A stretch of 64,000 nucleotides of DNA from Cytophagaceae bacterium (GTDB lineage Bacteria > Bacteroidota > Bacteroidia > Cytophagales > Spirosomataceae): positions 1 to 64,000 of the forward strand of contig JAIYBU010000201.1 of assembly GCA_027488335.1 (NCBI GenBank). Reading direction: 5' to 3'. Shown piece by piece: positions 1 through 8,276 of the stretch. Under the pieces are notes generated by a model, which did not search any database, was not told the DNA's origin, and saw nothing but the letters and a program-made list of their open reading frames with translations. Every line of letters starts with the position of its first letter. Positions within the stretch are counted from its first letter, which is position 1. Both the position numbers and the translations under genes were made by a program.

Positions 1-996
1 CCATCGGGTTATGAAATCAGAAAAAATTATGCAGAAGCGGATTATATCTTTTACTTACCCGCCGATACTCCTGCTAATGCCCAAAAGTTTGTAGAAATAG
101 TACAGCCTTCGATAGTATTTTTTGTGAAATATGAGTTTTGGAGAAATTATCTGACCGAGCTCGAGAGAAAACAAATTCCAGTGGTTTCGTTTTCTGCAAT
201 TTTCCGTCCAAATCAACTATTTTTTAAATCTTACGGTGGGTTTTATAGAAAGGTTTTAGATAAGTTTAGACATATTTTAGTTCAGAACAAAGAATCACTT
301 GATTTGTTGAAAAGTATTAATATTCAGCGGGTTACGCTTTCGGGAGACACTCGTTTTGACCGTGTAAAACAAATTGTTGATGCTAAGAAAGATATAGAAA
401 TTGCCGAAGGTTTTAGGGCAAATAGGCAAGTTTTTATGGTAGGTTCGGCTTGGCAAACAGATATGGAAGTTTTGATTCCGTTGATAAATACACTTAAGAA
501 TGATTTAAAATTAACCTTCGTTATTGCTCCTCACGAAATCCATCGGGAGGAAATAACCGTTTGGCAAAAGCAAATTGAATCGAAAAGTATTTGTTTTTCT
601 GAAGTAAAGCCCAATACGAGTTTAATAGATTATCAGGTATTAATTATTGATAATATCGGAATGTTATCATCGCTTTATCAATATGCGAATTATGCTTTTA
701 TTGGTGGCTCATTTGGCAAAGGATTACATAATATTTTGGAAGCTGCTACCTTTGGAATGCCTATTTTTTTTGGAAATAAAGCCTATCATAAATTTCAAGA
801 AGCAGTTGATTTAGTTAGGCTTAGTGGAGCTTATGCCGTAGCCTCAACTGAAGAGTTGGGTGAGATTTTGAAAAGTTTACGCTCAAACGAAACCAAAAAG
901 AAAGAAACTGATAAAATTTCGCAAAACTATGTTTTGCAGAATATCGGTGCTACTGAAAAAGTATTGTCGGTGGTGCAATCAATTCTTAACGATTAA
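1..996 (+). CDS. waaA: 3-deoxy-D-manno-octulosonic acid (Kdo) transferase, 5' truncated
   Basis: The frame is open from base 1, so the gene starts before the window; the ORF-track start at 124 is only an internal GTG. The first visible residues (PSGYE) and the KYEFW about 40 residues later match the N-terminal GT30 domain of WaaA/KdtA. The C-terminal half has the family signature IGGSFGKGLHNILEAA, equivalent to the GGS..HN.LEAA nucleotide-sugar site. The family transfers Kdo from CMP-Kdo to the lipid A precursor at the cytoplasmic face of the inner membrane. About 331 residues are visible of the usual 410-425. The 3' end overlaps the convergent ydcZ-like gene by 18 bp. Identification is firm; the number of Kdo residues added cannot be read from sequence. 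Confidence 0.9.
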   Translation, partial: PSGYEIRKNYAEADYIFYLPADTPANAQKFVEIVQPSIVFFVKYEFWRNYLTELERKQIPVVSFSAIFRPNQLFFKSYGGFYRKVLDKFRHILVQNKESLDLLKSINIQRVTLSGDTRFDRVKQIVDAKKDIEIAEGFRANRQVFMVGSAWQTDMEVLIPLINTLKNDLKLTFVIAPHEIHREEITVWQKQIESKSICFSEVKPNTSLIDYQVLIIDNIGMLSSLYQYANYAFIGGSFGKGLHNILEAATFGMPIFFGNKAYHKFQEAVDLVRLSGAYAVASTEELGEILKSLRSNETKKKETDKISQNYVLQNIGATEKVLSVVQSILND

Positions 997-1422
997 GTAA
1001 ACGCCTGCCACAATAAGTAGCCCGCCTGCAATTCTCCAAGCGTTGATTTGGTGTAACTTGAATCCTAAAAGCCCGTAATGGTCAAGTAGCATAGCCGTTA
1101 TGAGTTGGCCCGCCACGATTAGACATATCATATTTGCCGAACCGATTTTTTGTACGCTTAAAATTACCGTTGTTACAAAAAACGCTCCGAGAACACCACC
1201 CGTTAGCTTCCACCATTCCAACGATTTCAAGGTTGCTATGCTCGGGACTGATTCTTTAAAGAAAGGAGTTATCAAAATCAAGCCCACTAAACCCGAAGCA
1301 AACGAAATAATGGCTGCATAAATTGGATTATTGATAGACCTCCGTAGCTCTGCATTTACGCCCGACTGCGTGCTATTGGTTACACCACATAAAAAAGCAA
1401 GAATATAGTAGATGATGCTCAT
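979..1422 (-). CDS. YdcZ/DUF606-type DMT family transporter
   Basis: This is a 147-residue, very hydrophobic protein with about five membrane segments. It starts MSIIYYILAFLCGVTNSTQSG, and the N-terminal segment followed by NSTQSGVNAELR resembles the DUF606 (DMT_YdcZ) family, whose members are short inner-membrane proteins of the drug/metabolite transporter superfamily with mostly unknown substrates. Length is normal for the family. The gene is alone on the minus strand and converges on waaA, sharing 18 bp of 3' ends, so no terminator hairpin fits between them. No function beyond membrane transport can be inferred. Confidence 0.8.
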   Translation of the reverse strand: MSIIYYILAFLCGVTNSTQSGVNAELRRSINNPIYAAIISFASGLVGLILITPFFKESVPSIATLKSLEWWKLTGGVLGAFFVTTVILSVQKIGSANMICLIVAGQLITAMLLDHYGLLGFKLHQINAWRIAGGLLIVAGVYLIVKN

Positions 1423-1488
1423 GGCTGTAGATACTGGTAGGAATTGAAAGTTACTTGAGGTAGTGAATACCTATGTAATAAGAAAAAT

Positions 1489-1535
1489 AAGTGTGCCAAA
1501 CCTGTTTTGTGTGATACTAAGGTGTTGGCACACTT
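1489..1535 (-). terminator. Rho-independent terminator of the argB-M20 unit
   Basis: Arms AAGTGTGCCAA and TTGGCACACTT form a perfect 11-bp stem with a 25-nt loop, starting 5 nt beyond the M20 stop codon. Read on the minus strand the stem is followed by a T-rich run. Confidence 0.75.
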
Positions 1536-1539
1536 GATT

Positions 1540-2619
1540 TTAAATGATTACCTTACTAAGCATTGTAATATAAAGCTTGATACCTTCCTCGATTTCATCA
1601 AGATAAATAAACTCGTCGGCTGTATGTGAACGAGCCGAATCGCCAGGCCCCATTTTTAGCGATGGACAATCGAGCAAAGCTTGGTCAGAAGTAGTTGGCG
1701 AGCCATAAGTGTTTCGTCCCATCGAAATTCCTGCTTGTACAATCGGGTGTTCTTTCGGAATACTCGACGGACGCAGACGAATCGAACGAGGTACTACTTC
1801 ACTTTCGATATTTTTCTTTACAACTTCCGTAATTTCTTCTAAGGTATATTGTTCCGTAACTCGTATATCAACTGTAAACTTGCAAGTATCAGGCACAACA
1901 TTGTGCTGCGAACCTGCATTTATTATCGTTACGCTCATTTTTATTGGGCCAAGGTTTTCAGAAACTTTTGGAAATTTATAATTCTGAAACCATGCAATAT
2001 CTTTTACGGCTTTGTAAAGGGCATTTTCACCTTCGTCACGAGCGGCATGACCCGATTTTCCGTGAGCAATACAATCCAAAACCAACAAACCTTTTTCGGC
2101 AATGGCTAAGTGCATTTGGGTTGGTTCGCCTACAATTGCAAACTCGACTTCGGGCATATCTGGTACTAAAATCTCAAGACCATCACGTCCCGAAATTTCC
2201 TCTTCGGCACTTGCCGCCATCACGACGTTGTATTTTAAGTCGTCACGGTAATAGAAATAACAAAACGTGGCAATTAACGAAACCAAACAGCCACCTGCAT
2301 CATTGCTACCGAGTCCGTAAAGTTTACCTTCTTTCACCAACGGATTTAACGGATTAAGTGTCCAAGATGGGTTTGGTTTTACGGTATCGTGGTGAGAGTT
2401 TAACAAAACCGTAGGCTTCGAGGCATCAAAATGCTTATTCTTAGCCCAAATATTATTCTTTTTACGGCGAAAAGGAATATTTCTTTCACGGAAAAACTCT
2501 TCGAGAATTGCTGCCGTTTCATCTTCTTGTTTACTAAAAGATTCGGTCTGAATCAAATCTTTCAGAAGCTCAATGGCATCTTTGGTGAGTGTTTCTACTA
2601 ATTCTGAATTTTGAAGCAT
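1540..2619 (-). CDS. M20 family metallo-hydrolase, ArgE-like N-acyl-ornithine/citrulline deacylase
   Basis: This 359-residue protein has the full M20 dizinc set: HHDTVKP (His76-Asp78), GLGSNDAGG with the bridging Asp107, the catalytic/zinc Glu pair in SAEEEISGRDG (139-141), and GEPTQ with Glu165. It lies 115 bp downstream of argB on the same strand with a terminator right after it, so the two look like one arginine-biosynthesis unit. In Bacteroidota that use an N-acyl-ornithine carbamoyltransferase, the ArgE-like enzyme removes an acetyl or succinyl group from N-acylcitrulline; that substrate is inference here, because argF' is not in the window. It could also act on N-acetylornithine. M20 assignment is firm, exact substrate open. 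Confidence 0.8.
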   Translation of the reverse strand: MLQNSELVETLTKDAIELLKDLIQTESFSKQEDETAAILEEFFRERNIPFRRKKNNIWAKNKHFDASKPTVLLNSHHDTVKPNPSWTLNPLNPLVKEGKLYGLGSNDAGGCLVSLIATFCYFYYRDDLKYNVVMAASAEEEISGRDGLEILVPDMPEVEFAIVGEPTQMHLAIAEKGLLVLDCIAHGKSGHAARDEGENALYKAVKDIAWFQNYKFPKVSENLGPIKMSVTIINAGSQHNVVPDTCKFTVDIRVTEQYTLEEITEVVKKNIESEVVPRSIRLRPSSIPKEHPIVQAGISMGRNTYGSPTTSDQALLDCPSLKMGPGDSARSHTADEFIYLDEIEEGIKLYITMLSKVII

Positions 2620-2626
2620 AAATACA

Positions 2627-2663
2627 ATGTTGAATGATTGAATGAGCGAATGAGTGAATATTT
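2627..2663. repeat. GAATGANN octamer repeat, four units
   Basis: Between argB and the M20 gene, ATGTT is followed by units GAATGATT, GAATGAGC, GAATGAGT and GAATATTT. The same element with one fewer unit begins at about 20064. Confidence 0.7.
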
Positions 2664-2734
2664 CTTTTCTCTTCCGAAATTGCTGAAATATAGTGATAGC
2701 ATATATTGCTTACTACTGACGGTTGACCATGGAT

Positions 2735-3517
2735 TTACAAAATTATTTGTGTTCCTCGTGTGCCTTCGGCAACGGCTTGTTTTAGTTGGTCAGCGTGGCA
2801 AATCGTTACTTTCGCAACACCTCTTTGAAGTGCCGCAAAGGCGTTATCAAGTTTTGGAATCATGCCTGCATTGATAGCTCCCGAAGCCTTATAATCGGCA
2901 TAACTACTGGGTGTTAGCTGCGGAATTACTGAATCGTCGTCGTTAGGGTTTGAAAGTACACCTTTTTTTTCGAAACAATAAATTAAATTTACTTCATACT
3001 GCTCGGCCATGGCCACCGCCACCGATGAAGCCTGTGTATCGGCATTCGTATTGAGCATATTTCCTTCTTTATCAAACGTCAACGGAGCAAAGATAGGCGT
3101 AAGGTCATTCTTTAAAAAATTATCAATTAAAGGTGAATTTACTTTTTCTACATCGCCCACATAGCCGTAGTCAATGTCTTTTACGGCACGTTTTTTTGCT
3201 AAAATTACACCACCATCTGCCCCCGTTAGGCCAAGAGCATTGCAACCAAGGGCTTGTAATTGTGCCACGATTTGCTTGTTTACAAGTCCACCATACACCA
3301 TCGTTACTACTTCGAGCATGGGCAAATCCGTAATCCTTCGGCCATCAACCATTTTGGTTTCTACATCGAGTTTTACCGCAATTTTTGTGGCAACTTTTCC
3401 TCCACCGTGAATCAAAATTTTTGCCCCTTCGAGAGCGGCAAAATCTTCAAGAAATTGTTTACATGAGCGAGGATTATCAATGACGTTTCCGCCTATTTTG
3501 ATGATGTTGAGTTTCAT
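2735..3517 (-). CDS. argB: N-acetylglutamate (or N-succinylglutamate) kinase
   Basis: This is a 260-residue amino-acid kinase fold protein. It phosphorylates N-acylglutamate with ATP in the second step of cytoplasmic ornithine/arginine synthesis. Visible motifs are IKIGGNVIDN at the N terminus, the glycine-rich IHGGGK near residue 36, MVDGRRIT, NTNADTQASSVA near residue 155 and INAGMIPKLDNAF near 215. Canonical ArgB has HGGGP where this one has HGGGK. Characterised Bacteroides enzymes of this branch use the succinylated substrate, so acetyl versus succinyl is open. It is the first gene of a two-gene unit with the M20 deacylase and is divergent from the PLP enzyme at 3633. The start codon precedes the first beta strand as expected. 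Confidence 0.92.
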   Translation of the reverse strand: MKLNIIKIGGNVIDNPRSCKQFLEDFAALEGAKILIHGGGKVATKIAVKLDVETKMVDGRRITDLPMLEVVTMVYGGLVNKQIVAQLQALGCNALGLTGADGGVILAKKRAVKDIDYGYVGDVEKVNSPLIDNFLKNDLTPIFAPLTFDKEGNMLNTNADTQASSVAVAMAEQYEVNLIYCFEKKGVLSNPNDDDSVIPQLTPSSYADYKASGAINAGMIPKLDNAFAALQRGVAKVTICHADQLKQAVAEGTRGTQIIL

Positions 3518-3575
3518 TTTATTGCTTTGTTAAGGAACATCACTTGAAGCGAATGACCGTTCAACGATGCCTTCC

Positions 3576-3605
3576 TTGAAAATTATAGGCTTTTACTTAT
3601 ATTTG
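3576..3605 (+). promoter_or_regulatory. Bacteroidota-type promoter for the trans-sulfuration gene
   Basis: TTG at 3576-3578, a 19-nt spacer and TATATTTG at 3598-3605 exactly fit the TTG-N19-TAnnTTTG consensus. The predicted leader before the ATG at 3633 is about 20-25 nt. Confidence 0.7.
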
Positions 3606-3632
3606 TAAACTTTAATAATACAAAATTACAAA

Positions 3633-4781
3633 ATGAAAATCGAAACTCTTGCGATTCACGCAGGAAATCATGGCGACCCAACTACGGGTGCTGTAGTGTC
3701 TCCGTTGATTTTATCTACAACTTTTGAACGTGCCAAAGATGGTAATTTAGTTGAAGGCCGAGATATTTATACTCGTGCATCAAACCCTAATCGTCGAGCT
3801 TTAGAAGAAAAATTGGCAGCCCTCGAAGGTGGAAGCGAAGCCGTTGCGTTTGCATCTGGGCAAGCCGCCACGATGAGTATTTTTCATTCGTTGGGAGGGA
3901 ACAGCCACGTTATTTTGCCCGATGATATTTATTATAACACAAAAGTTATCATTGATAACCTCTACGCTAACTTCGGACTTACTTGTACGGCCGTCGATAT
4001 GACCGATTTAGGAGCAATCAAGCGGGCAGTTAAGAAAAATACAAAACTGATTTGGATAGAAACCCCCTCGAATCCGAGTTTGAAAATTACGGATATTCAA
4101 GCGGTGGTAAAAATTGCTAAGTCGAAAAATATCATGGTAGCCTGCGATAATACTTGGGCAACCCCATTTTTTACTCGCCCATTCGATTTGGGTGTTGATG
4201 TCGTGATGCACTCAACTACAAAGTATTTTGGTGGACACTCTGATATTCTGGGGGGATGTGTTATTTTACCTCCTAATGACTCACAAAATAATTTAGCAAC
4301 TAAAATCCGTACATTTCAAAGCGTGGGTGGAGGTGTACCTTCGCCGTTTGATTGTTGGTTATTGAGCCGAAGCTTATCAACTTATGCCGTCAGAATGCCT
4401 GTGCATGCCCAAAATGCTATGAAACTGGCCATTTTTTTGGAGGCTCAACCGCAAATCGAAAAAGTAAACTACCCTGGACTGAAATCGAATGAATATCATA
4501 AAGTTGCCAAAAAGCAGATGCAAGGTGCGGACGGCGTTCCGTGTTTTGGTGGCATGATGTCGATTTTGGTGAAAGGTGGACAAAAAGAAGCGATGTCCTT
4601 AGCCTCAAAACTTAAAATATTTAAACACGCAACCAGTTTAGGTGGAGTTGAAAGTTTAATCGAACACCGTTTTTCGGTAGAAGGCATTCATTCAACAAGC
4701 CCCGAAAACCTTTTACGTATTTCGGTCGGTATCGAAAGCATTGATGATTTAATAGCGGACTTCAAGCAAGCCTTTCAATAA
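3633..4781 (+). CDS. Trans-sulfuration PLP enzyme (cystathionine gamma-synthase/lyase family)
   Basis: The 382-residue protein belongs to the Cys/Met metabolism PLP family (fold type I). It shows YTRASNPNR near residue 47, the SGQAAT phosphate-binding loop at 75-80, the PLP-ring Asp in ACDNTWATP (Asp172) and the Schiff-base lysine in HSTTKYFGGHSD (Lys197). The family makes or breaks cystathionine, or eliminates methanethiol from methionine, in the cytoplasm. Sequence alone does not separate cystathionine gamma-synthase, gamma-lyase and related enzymes, and no metabolic neighbour decides it. It is a single gene with its own consensus promoter, divergent from argB. Confidence 0.88.
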   Translation: MKIETLAIHAGNHGDPTTGAVVSPLILSTTFERAKDGNLVEGRDIYTRASNPNRRALEEKLAALEGGSEAVAFASGQAATMSIFHSLGGNSHVILPDDIYYNTKVIIDNLYANFGLTCTAVDMTDLGAIKRAVKKNTKLIWIETPSNPSLKITDIQAVVKIAKSKNIMVACDNTWATPFFTRPFDLGVDVVMHSTTKYFGGHSDILGGCVILPPNDSQNNLATKIRTFQSVGGGVPSPFDCWLLSRSLSTYAVRMPVHAQNAMKLAIFLEAQPQIEKVNYPGLKSNEYHKVAKKQMQGADGVPCFGGMMSILVKGGQKEAMSLASKLKIFKHATSLGGVESLIEHRFSVEGIHSTSPENLLRISVGIESIDDLIADFKQAFQ

Positions 4782-4895
4782 ATAGCTGAAAGCTCTTAAA
4801 GAAATCTCAAACTAATTCGTTTAATTCGCAGTTTATTCATCATTAAAGCATTGATAGTCCCCAAAGATGCTTTTCTCAAAACAAAAATTATGCTA

Positions 4896-6479
4896 ATGAA
4901 AAAAATCCTTTTCTCGATTTTAATTTCCTCGTTTCTTCTTCAAACAAACGCCCAAGAACTAAAAACTAAACTGAATTGGTTTAACCTTGATTTCGAGAAA
5001 GATAGTGTTCGTGGAATGAGTGTAGAGCGTGCCTATAATGAGCTTCTGAAAGATAAAAAATCTCGTCCCGTAGTTGTGGCAATTATTGATGGCGGAACTG
5101 ATGTAAACCACGAAGATTTGAAAGATAAACTTTGGGTAAATACGAAAGAAATTGCAGGAAATGGCAAAGACGATGACAAAAATGGTTTCGTTGATGATAT
5201 CAATGGCTGGGATTTTTTAGGTGGGAAAGATGGTACGGACGTAAACCACGAACAACTCGAAATGACCCGAATTTTGAAGCAATTAAAAGATAAATTTGGA
5301 GATAAACCATCAAAAAAAATGATTCGTAAAAACAAAGCTGATTACGAATTATTACAGACTTTACAAAAAGAATACGACGAGAAAAGAGCTGAAAATGAGC
5401 AATCAGCCCCATTTTATAAGCAACTCTATGTCAATTATGTAGAGTCAGAAAAAGTTTTGAAAGATTATCTGAAGTTGGATAACCTTACGCAAGCAGCTAT
5501 CAAGGGCATTGACGAAAGCCAAGCCGACCGCAAGGTAAGAGCTGCTAAGAAAACCCTCGAAAAGTTTATTGAACTGGGTGCAACAGGTGCCGACATAAAA
5601 GAAGCGGCCGAACATTTTGAAAATGAATTGAAGTACAACTATAACCTTGATTTTGATGCCCGTAAAGTAGTAGGCGATAATCCGAAAAAGCTCGAATATG
5701 GCGAATATGGTAATAATGAAGTAACTGGGCCAGATGCCATGCACGGTTCACACGTTGCGGGTATTGTAGGTGCAAATCGCAACAATAACCTGGGTATTAT
5801 GGGCGTGTGCAATGATGTACAATTAATGATTGTTCGCACCGTACCCGATGGCGACGAGCGTGACAAAGACGTAGCCAATGCTATTCGTTATGCGACCGAT
5901 AATGGTGCAGAAATTATTAACATGAGCTTTGGTAAGAAGTACAGCACAAATAAAAAATGGGTCGATGATGCCGTGAAATATGCTATCTCGAAAGGTGTTT
6001 TGTTGGTTGCTGCCGCAGGAAACGATAATTTAGATACTGACGTAGAAGGGCAAGTGCCAAACGACCAATATGAAGGTGGTGGAATTGCCGAAAACTGGAT
6101 TTCAGTGGGAGCATTATCTTGGAAACCTGACGCCGATGCCGTAGCTACATTTAGTAATTATGGCAAGAAAAATGTAGATGTTTTTGCTCCAGGTGTAGAT
6201 ATTTATTCAACTGTGCCAGGTTCAAAATATGAAGAAAAAAGTGGAACAAGTATGGCTTCGCCAGCAACGGCTGGCGTGGCAGCTTTATTGAAATCATATT
6301 TTCCGAACCTGACGGCAGCTCAAATCAAGAAAATTATTTTAGAATCAACTGTAAAAGTGCCAGATTTGAGAGTGAAAAAACCAGGTACGGATGAAATTGT
6401 GAAGTTTGAAGATTTATCAGTGACGGGCGGAATCGTAAATGCCTACAATGCCGTGAAAATGGCAATGGAAATGAAATGA
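4896..6479 (+). CDS. Secreted S8 (subtilisin-like) serine protease with a large insertion
   Basis: I chose the ATG at 4896 because it gives MKKILFSILISSFLLQTNAQ, a clean Sec signal peptide; the longer ORF start at 4851 adds a charged, non-signal N terminus. From this start the catalytic triad is Asp65 (VVAIIDGGTD), His283 (MHGSHVAGI) and Ser452 (SGTSMASPATAG), with the oxyanion Asn in AAAGNDN at 376. About 218 residues separate Asp and His, against 32 in subtilisin BPN'; the insertion is rich in Lys, Glu and Ala and probably helical. There is no C-terminal type IX secretion domain. It is most likely a periplasmic or surface protease with unknown substrate. Confidence 0.9.
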   Translation: MKKILFSILISSFLLQTNAQELKTKLNWFNLDFEKDSVRGMSVERAYNELLKDKKSRPVVVAIIDGGTDVNHEDLKDKLWVNTKEIAGNGKDDDKNGFVDDINGWDFLGGKDGTDVNHEQLEMTRILKQLKDKFGDKPSKKMIRKNKADYELLQTLQKEYDEKRAENEQSAPFYKQLYVNYVESEKVLKDYLKLDNLTQAAIKGIDESQADRKVRAAKKTLEKFIELGATGADIKEAAEHFENELKYNYNLDFDARKVVGDNPKKLEYGEYGNNEVTGPDAMHGSHVAGIVGANRNNNLGIMGVCNDVQLMIVRTVPDGDERDKDVANAIRYATDNGAEIINMSFGKKYSTNKKWVDDAVKYAISKGVLLVAAAGNDNLDTDVEGQVPNDQYEGGGIAENWISVGALSWKPDADAVATFSNYGKKNVDVFAPGVDIYSTVPGSKYEEKSGTSMASPATAGVAALLKSYFPNLTAAQIKKIILESTVKVPDLRVKKPGTDEIVKFEDLSVTGGIVNAYNAVKMAMEMK

Positions 6480-6511
6480 CAATTCACCGTTGATGGACAA
6501 TAGACGATAGT

Positions 6512-6547
6512 AAAAACGCTCTTTTGGTATGCCAAAAGAGCATTTTT
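6512..6547. terminator. Bidirectional terminator, subtilase / serine hydrolase
   Basis: GCTCTTTTGG and CCAAAAGAGC pair perfectly around a 4-nt loop, with AAAA before and TTTT after. It separates two convergent genes. Confidence 0.8.
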
Positions 6548-6557
6548 GTTTTATAAA

Positions 6558-8111
6558 TTACGCCATTAAAGTGCCGACTAATTTTTCTCTCTTCTCAGGA
6601 TTGTTTTTGGTGTTTTCGGCAACACTACCCAAAAGCGTAATTGACACTTTATTATCATCAAAAACCACCGTTAGTTTATCGCCATGAATTTGGTCAACAA
6701 ACTTGAAGTTTATCTGTAATGTATTGTCACTAAGCCAAGTGGCAGTGCTGGCAATTCGTGAAGGAATCACAATCGGATTTGCTGAAAAAGGATTTTTCTG
6801 TTTCGCTGGATTTACTTTCCATTTTTCCCAACCAAAACCAATCTTTTCCATTCCTTTACCAAAATTCAAGCGTAAAACCCCTGCATCATCAAATAAGCCG
6901 AAACCTACTTGCGTAATACCGAAATCATTTTTTTCTACAGTAAAAACCTTATCGCTGTACTTGTTCATCAATGGAGATTTTGTAGTACCTTTCGGCACGG
7001 CCAACGAAAGTTCACTTAATTCTTTCTTCAATGCTACCAACTCCGTTGGATTTTCGGGTAAAGAAGCATTTTTAAAAGCAGGTAAAATTGTTTGATAAGC
7101 CGTGTCCATTGATTTTTGCAGATTCCAACTTTCGGAGGTCATCACCAAAACTGCATCTTGTTCGGGCATTACCATACAAAATTGCCCATAAGCACCATCG
7201 CCTCGATAAAACCCTGGCTTGCAACGCCAAAATTGATAACCGTATCCCTGCGACCAGTCGTTATCACCTGCTTGTGAGGTAGTTTGTTTGCTGGTAGCTT
7301 CATTTATCCAACTTTCGGGCAAAATTTGTTTGCCATTCCACTTTCCTTTTTGTAGATAAAACTGTCCAAATTTGGCAATATCTTCGGTACTTACTCGTAA
7401 GCCATAGCCTGCCGTATTCAGGCCCTGCGGAGATTTTTCCCAGTCGTAGCCTGTGATATTTAGCGGAGCAAACAAACGTGGTTGGAGATATTCTTCAAGT
7501 GTTTGCCCAGTTACTTTATGTAAAATCGCACCGAGCATATAGGTAGCTCCAGTATTATACATAAAAAATGTACTTGGCTCATGTTCTACAGGTTTTTCAA
7601 GAAATGATTTTACCCAACTTTGTTCGGGTTTTGCACGAATATCGGGCATCGAATCGGTGTGATGGCCCGTGTTCATCGTAAGTAAGTGCTTGATTTTCAT
7701 CGCTTTCAAGTTTTCAGATGCCGATGCTGGAGTTTCATCTGGAAAAAACTTGATTACTTGGTCGTTGACCGAAATTTTTCCTTCGTTTACCAAAAAGCCG
7801 ATGGCTGTACTCGTAAAACTTTTTGAGAGAGAGTAAAGTGTATGTTTGTTTTCGGCAGCAAAAGGTTTCCACCAACCTTCGGCCACTACATTGCCGTGTC
7901 GGAGTAGCATAAAACTGTGCCATTCGAGACCAGATTCTTTGATAGCCTTCAAGAAGTTGCGAATTCCTTCGGAAGAAACTCCTTGAGATTCGGGGCTTTT
8001 CCGTGCTAAACTTTGAGAGGTTTCGGCGAAAGAATAAAAATTAGGCAAGATACTCAAACCAATAGAGCCAAGCCCCGTAGTTCGGATAAAATCACGTCGA
8101 GAAGTTTTCAT
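6558..8111 (-). CDS. Tat-exported serine hydrolase (beta-lactamase/class C PBP-like)
   Basis: The protein has 517 residues. The N terminus contains the twin-arginine motif SRRDFIR followed by a hydrophobic stretch ending near FAE (residue 30), so Tat export to the periplasm is likely. The serine beta-lactamase-like domain (about 40-360) contains S-L-S-K at 94-97 (catalytic SxxK) and the YNTGATYMLG segment usual for the second motif in this family. The C-terminal 130 residues form a separate, probably beta-rich domain seen in related esterases. Members are often esterases or D-alanyl peptidases rather than antibiotic hydrolases, so I do not call resistance. It is monocistronic with repeat-rich flanks on both sides. 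Confidence 0.85.
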   Translation of the reverse strand: MKTSRRDFIRTTGLGSIGLSILPNFYSFAETSQSLARKSPESQGVSSEGIRNFLKAIKESGLEWHSFMLLRHGNVVAEGWWKPFAAENKHTLYSLSKSFTSTAIGFLVNEGKISVNDQVIKFFPDETPASASENLKAMKIKHLLTMNTGHHTDSMPDIRAKPEQSWVKSFLEKPVEHEPSTFFMYNTGATYMLGAILHKVTGQTLEEYLQPRLFAPLNITGYDWEKSPQGLNTAGYGLRVSTEDIAKFGQFYLQKGKWNGKQILPESWINEATSKQTTSQAGDNDWSQGYGYQFWRCKPGFYRGDGAYGQFCMVMPEQDAVLVMTSESWNLQKSMDTAYQTILPAFKNASLPENPTELVALKKELSELSLAVPKGTTKSPLMNKYSDKVFTVEKNDFGITQVGFGLFDDAGVLRLNFGKGMEKIGFGWEKWKVNPAKQKNPFSANPIVIPSRIASTATWLSDNTLQINFKFVDQIHGDKLTVVFDDNKVSITLLGSVAENTKNNPEKREKLVGTLMA

Positions 8112-8140
8112 TTTTTAGAGAAAGGTTGAATAGTTTTTAG

Positions 8141-8254
8141 TCAATAGACGGTAACCTACATACAATAGATTTTCCATAAATCTAACTTATTTTCTTTATA
8201 AAAAGAATAAGAAATTAAATCTATCGACTTTTACGAAAAAACTATCGTCTATTG
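8141..8254. repeat. CAATAGACGATAGT words in an inverted pair
   Basis: TCAATAGACGGT at 8141-8152 and the reverse complement ACTATCGTCTATTG at 8241-8254 sit in the gap upstream of the serine hydrolase. A third copy, CAATAGACGATAGT, is at 6498-6511 just past the subtilase gene. Confidence 0.55.
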
Positions 8255-8276
8255 GCAATCGATAATCGACAGAAAA

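Noticed and set aside
4896-6479. Type IX secretion C-terminal domain on the subtilase
   Set aside because: The C terminus after the Ser452 region is short (about 75 residues) and lacks the T9SS CTD strands and glycine motifs.
6558-8111. Beta-lactam resistance gene
   Set aside because: The SxxK serine hydrolase family includes many esterases; Tat signal and a C-terminal extra domain do not indicate drug hydrolysis.
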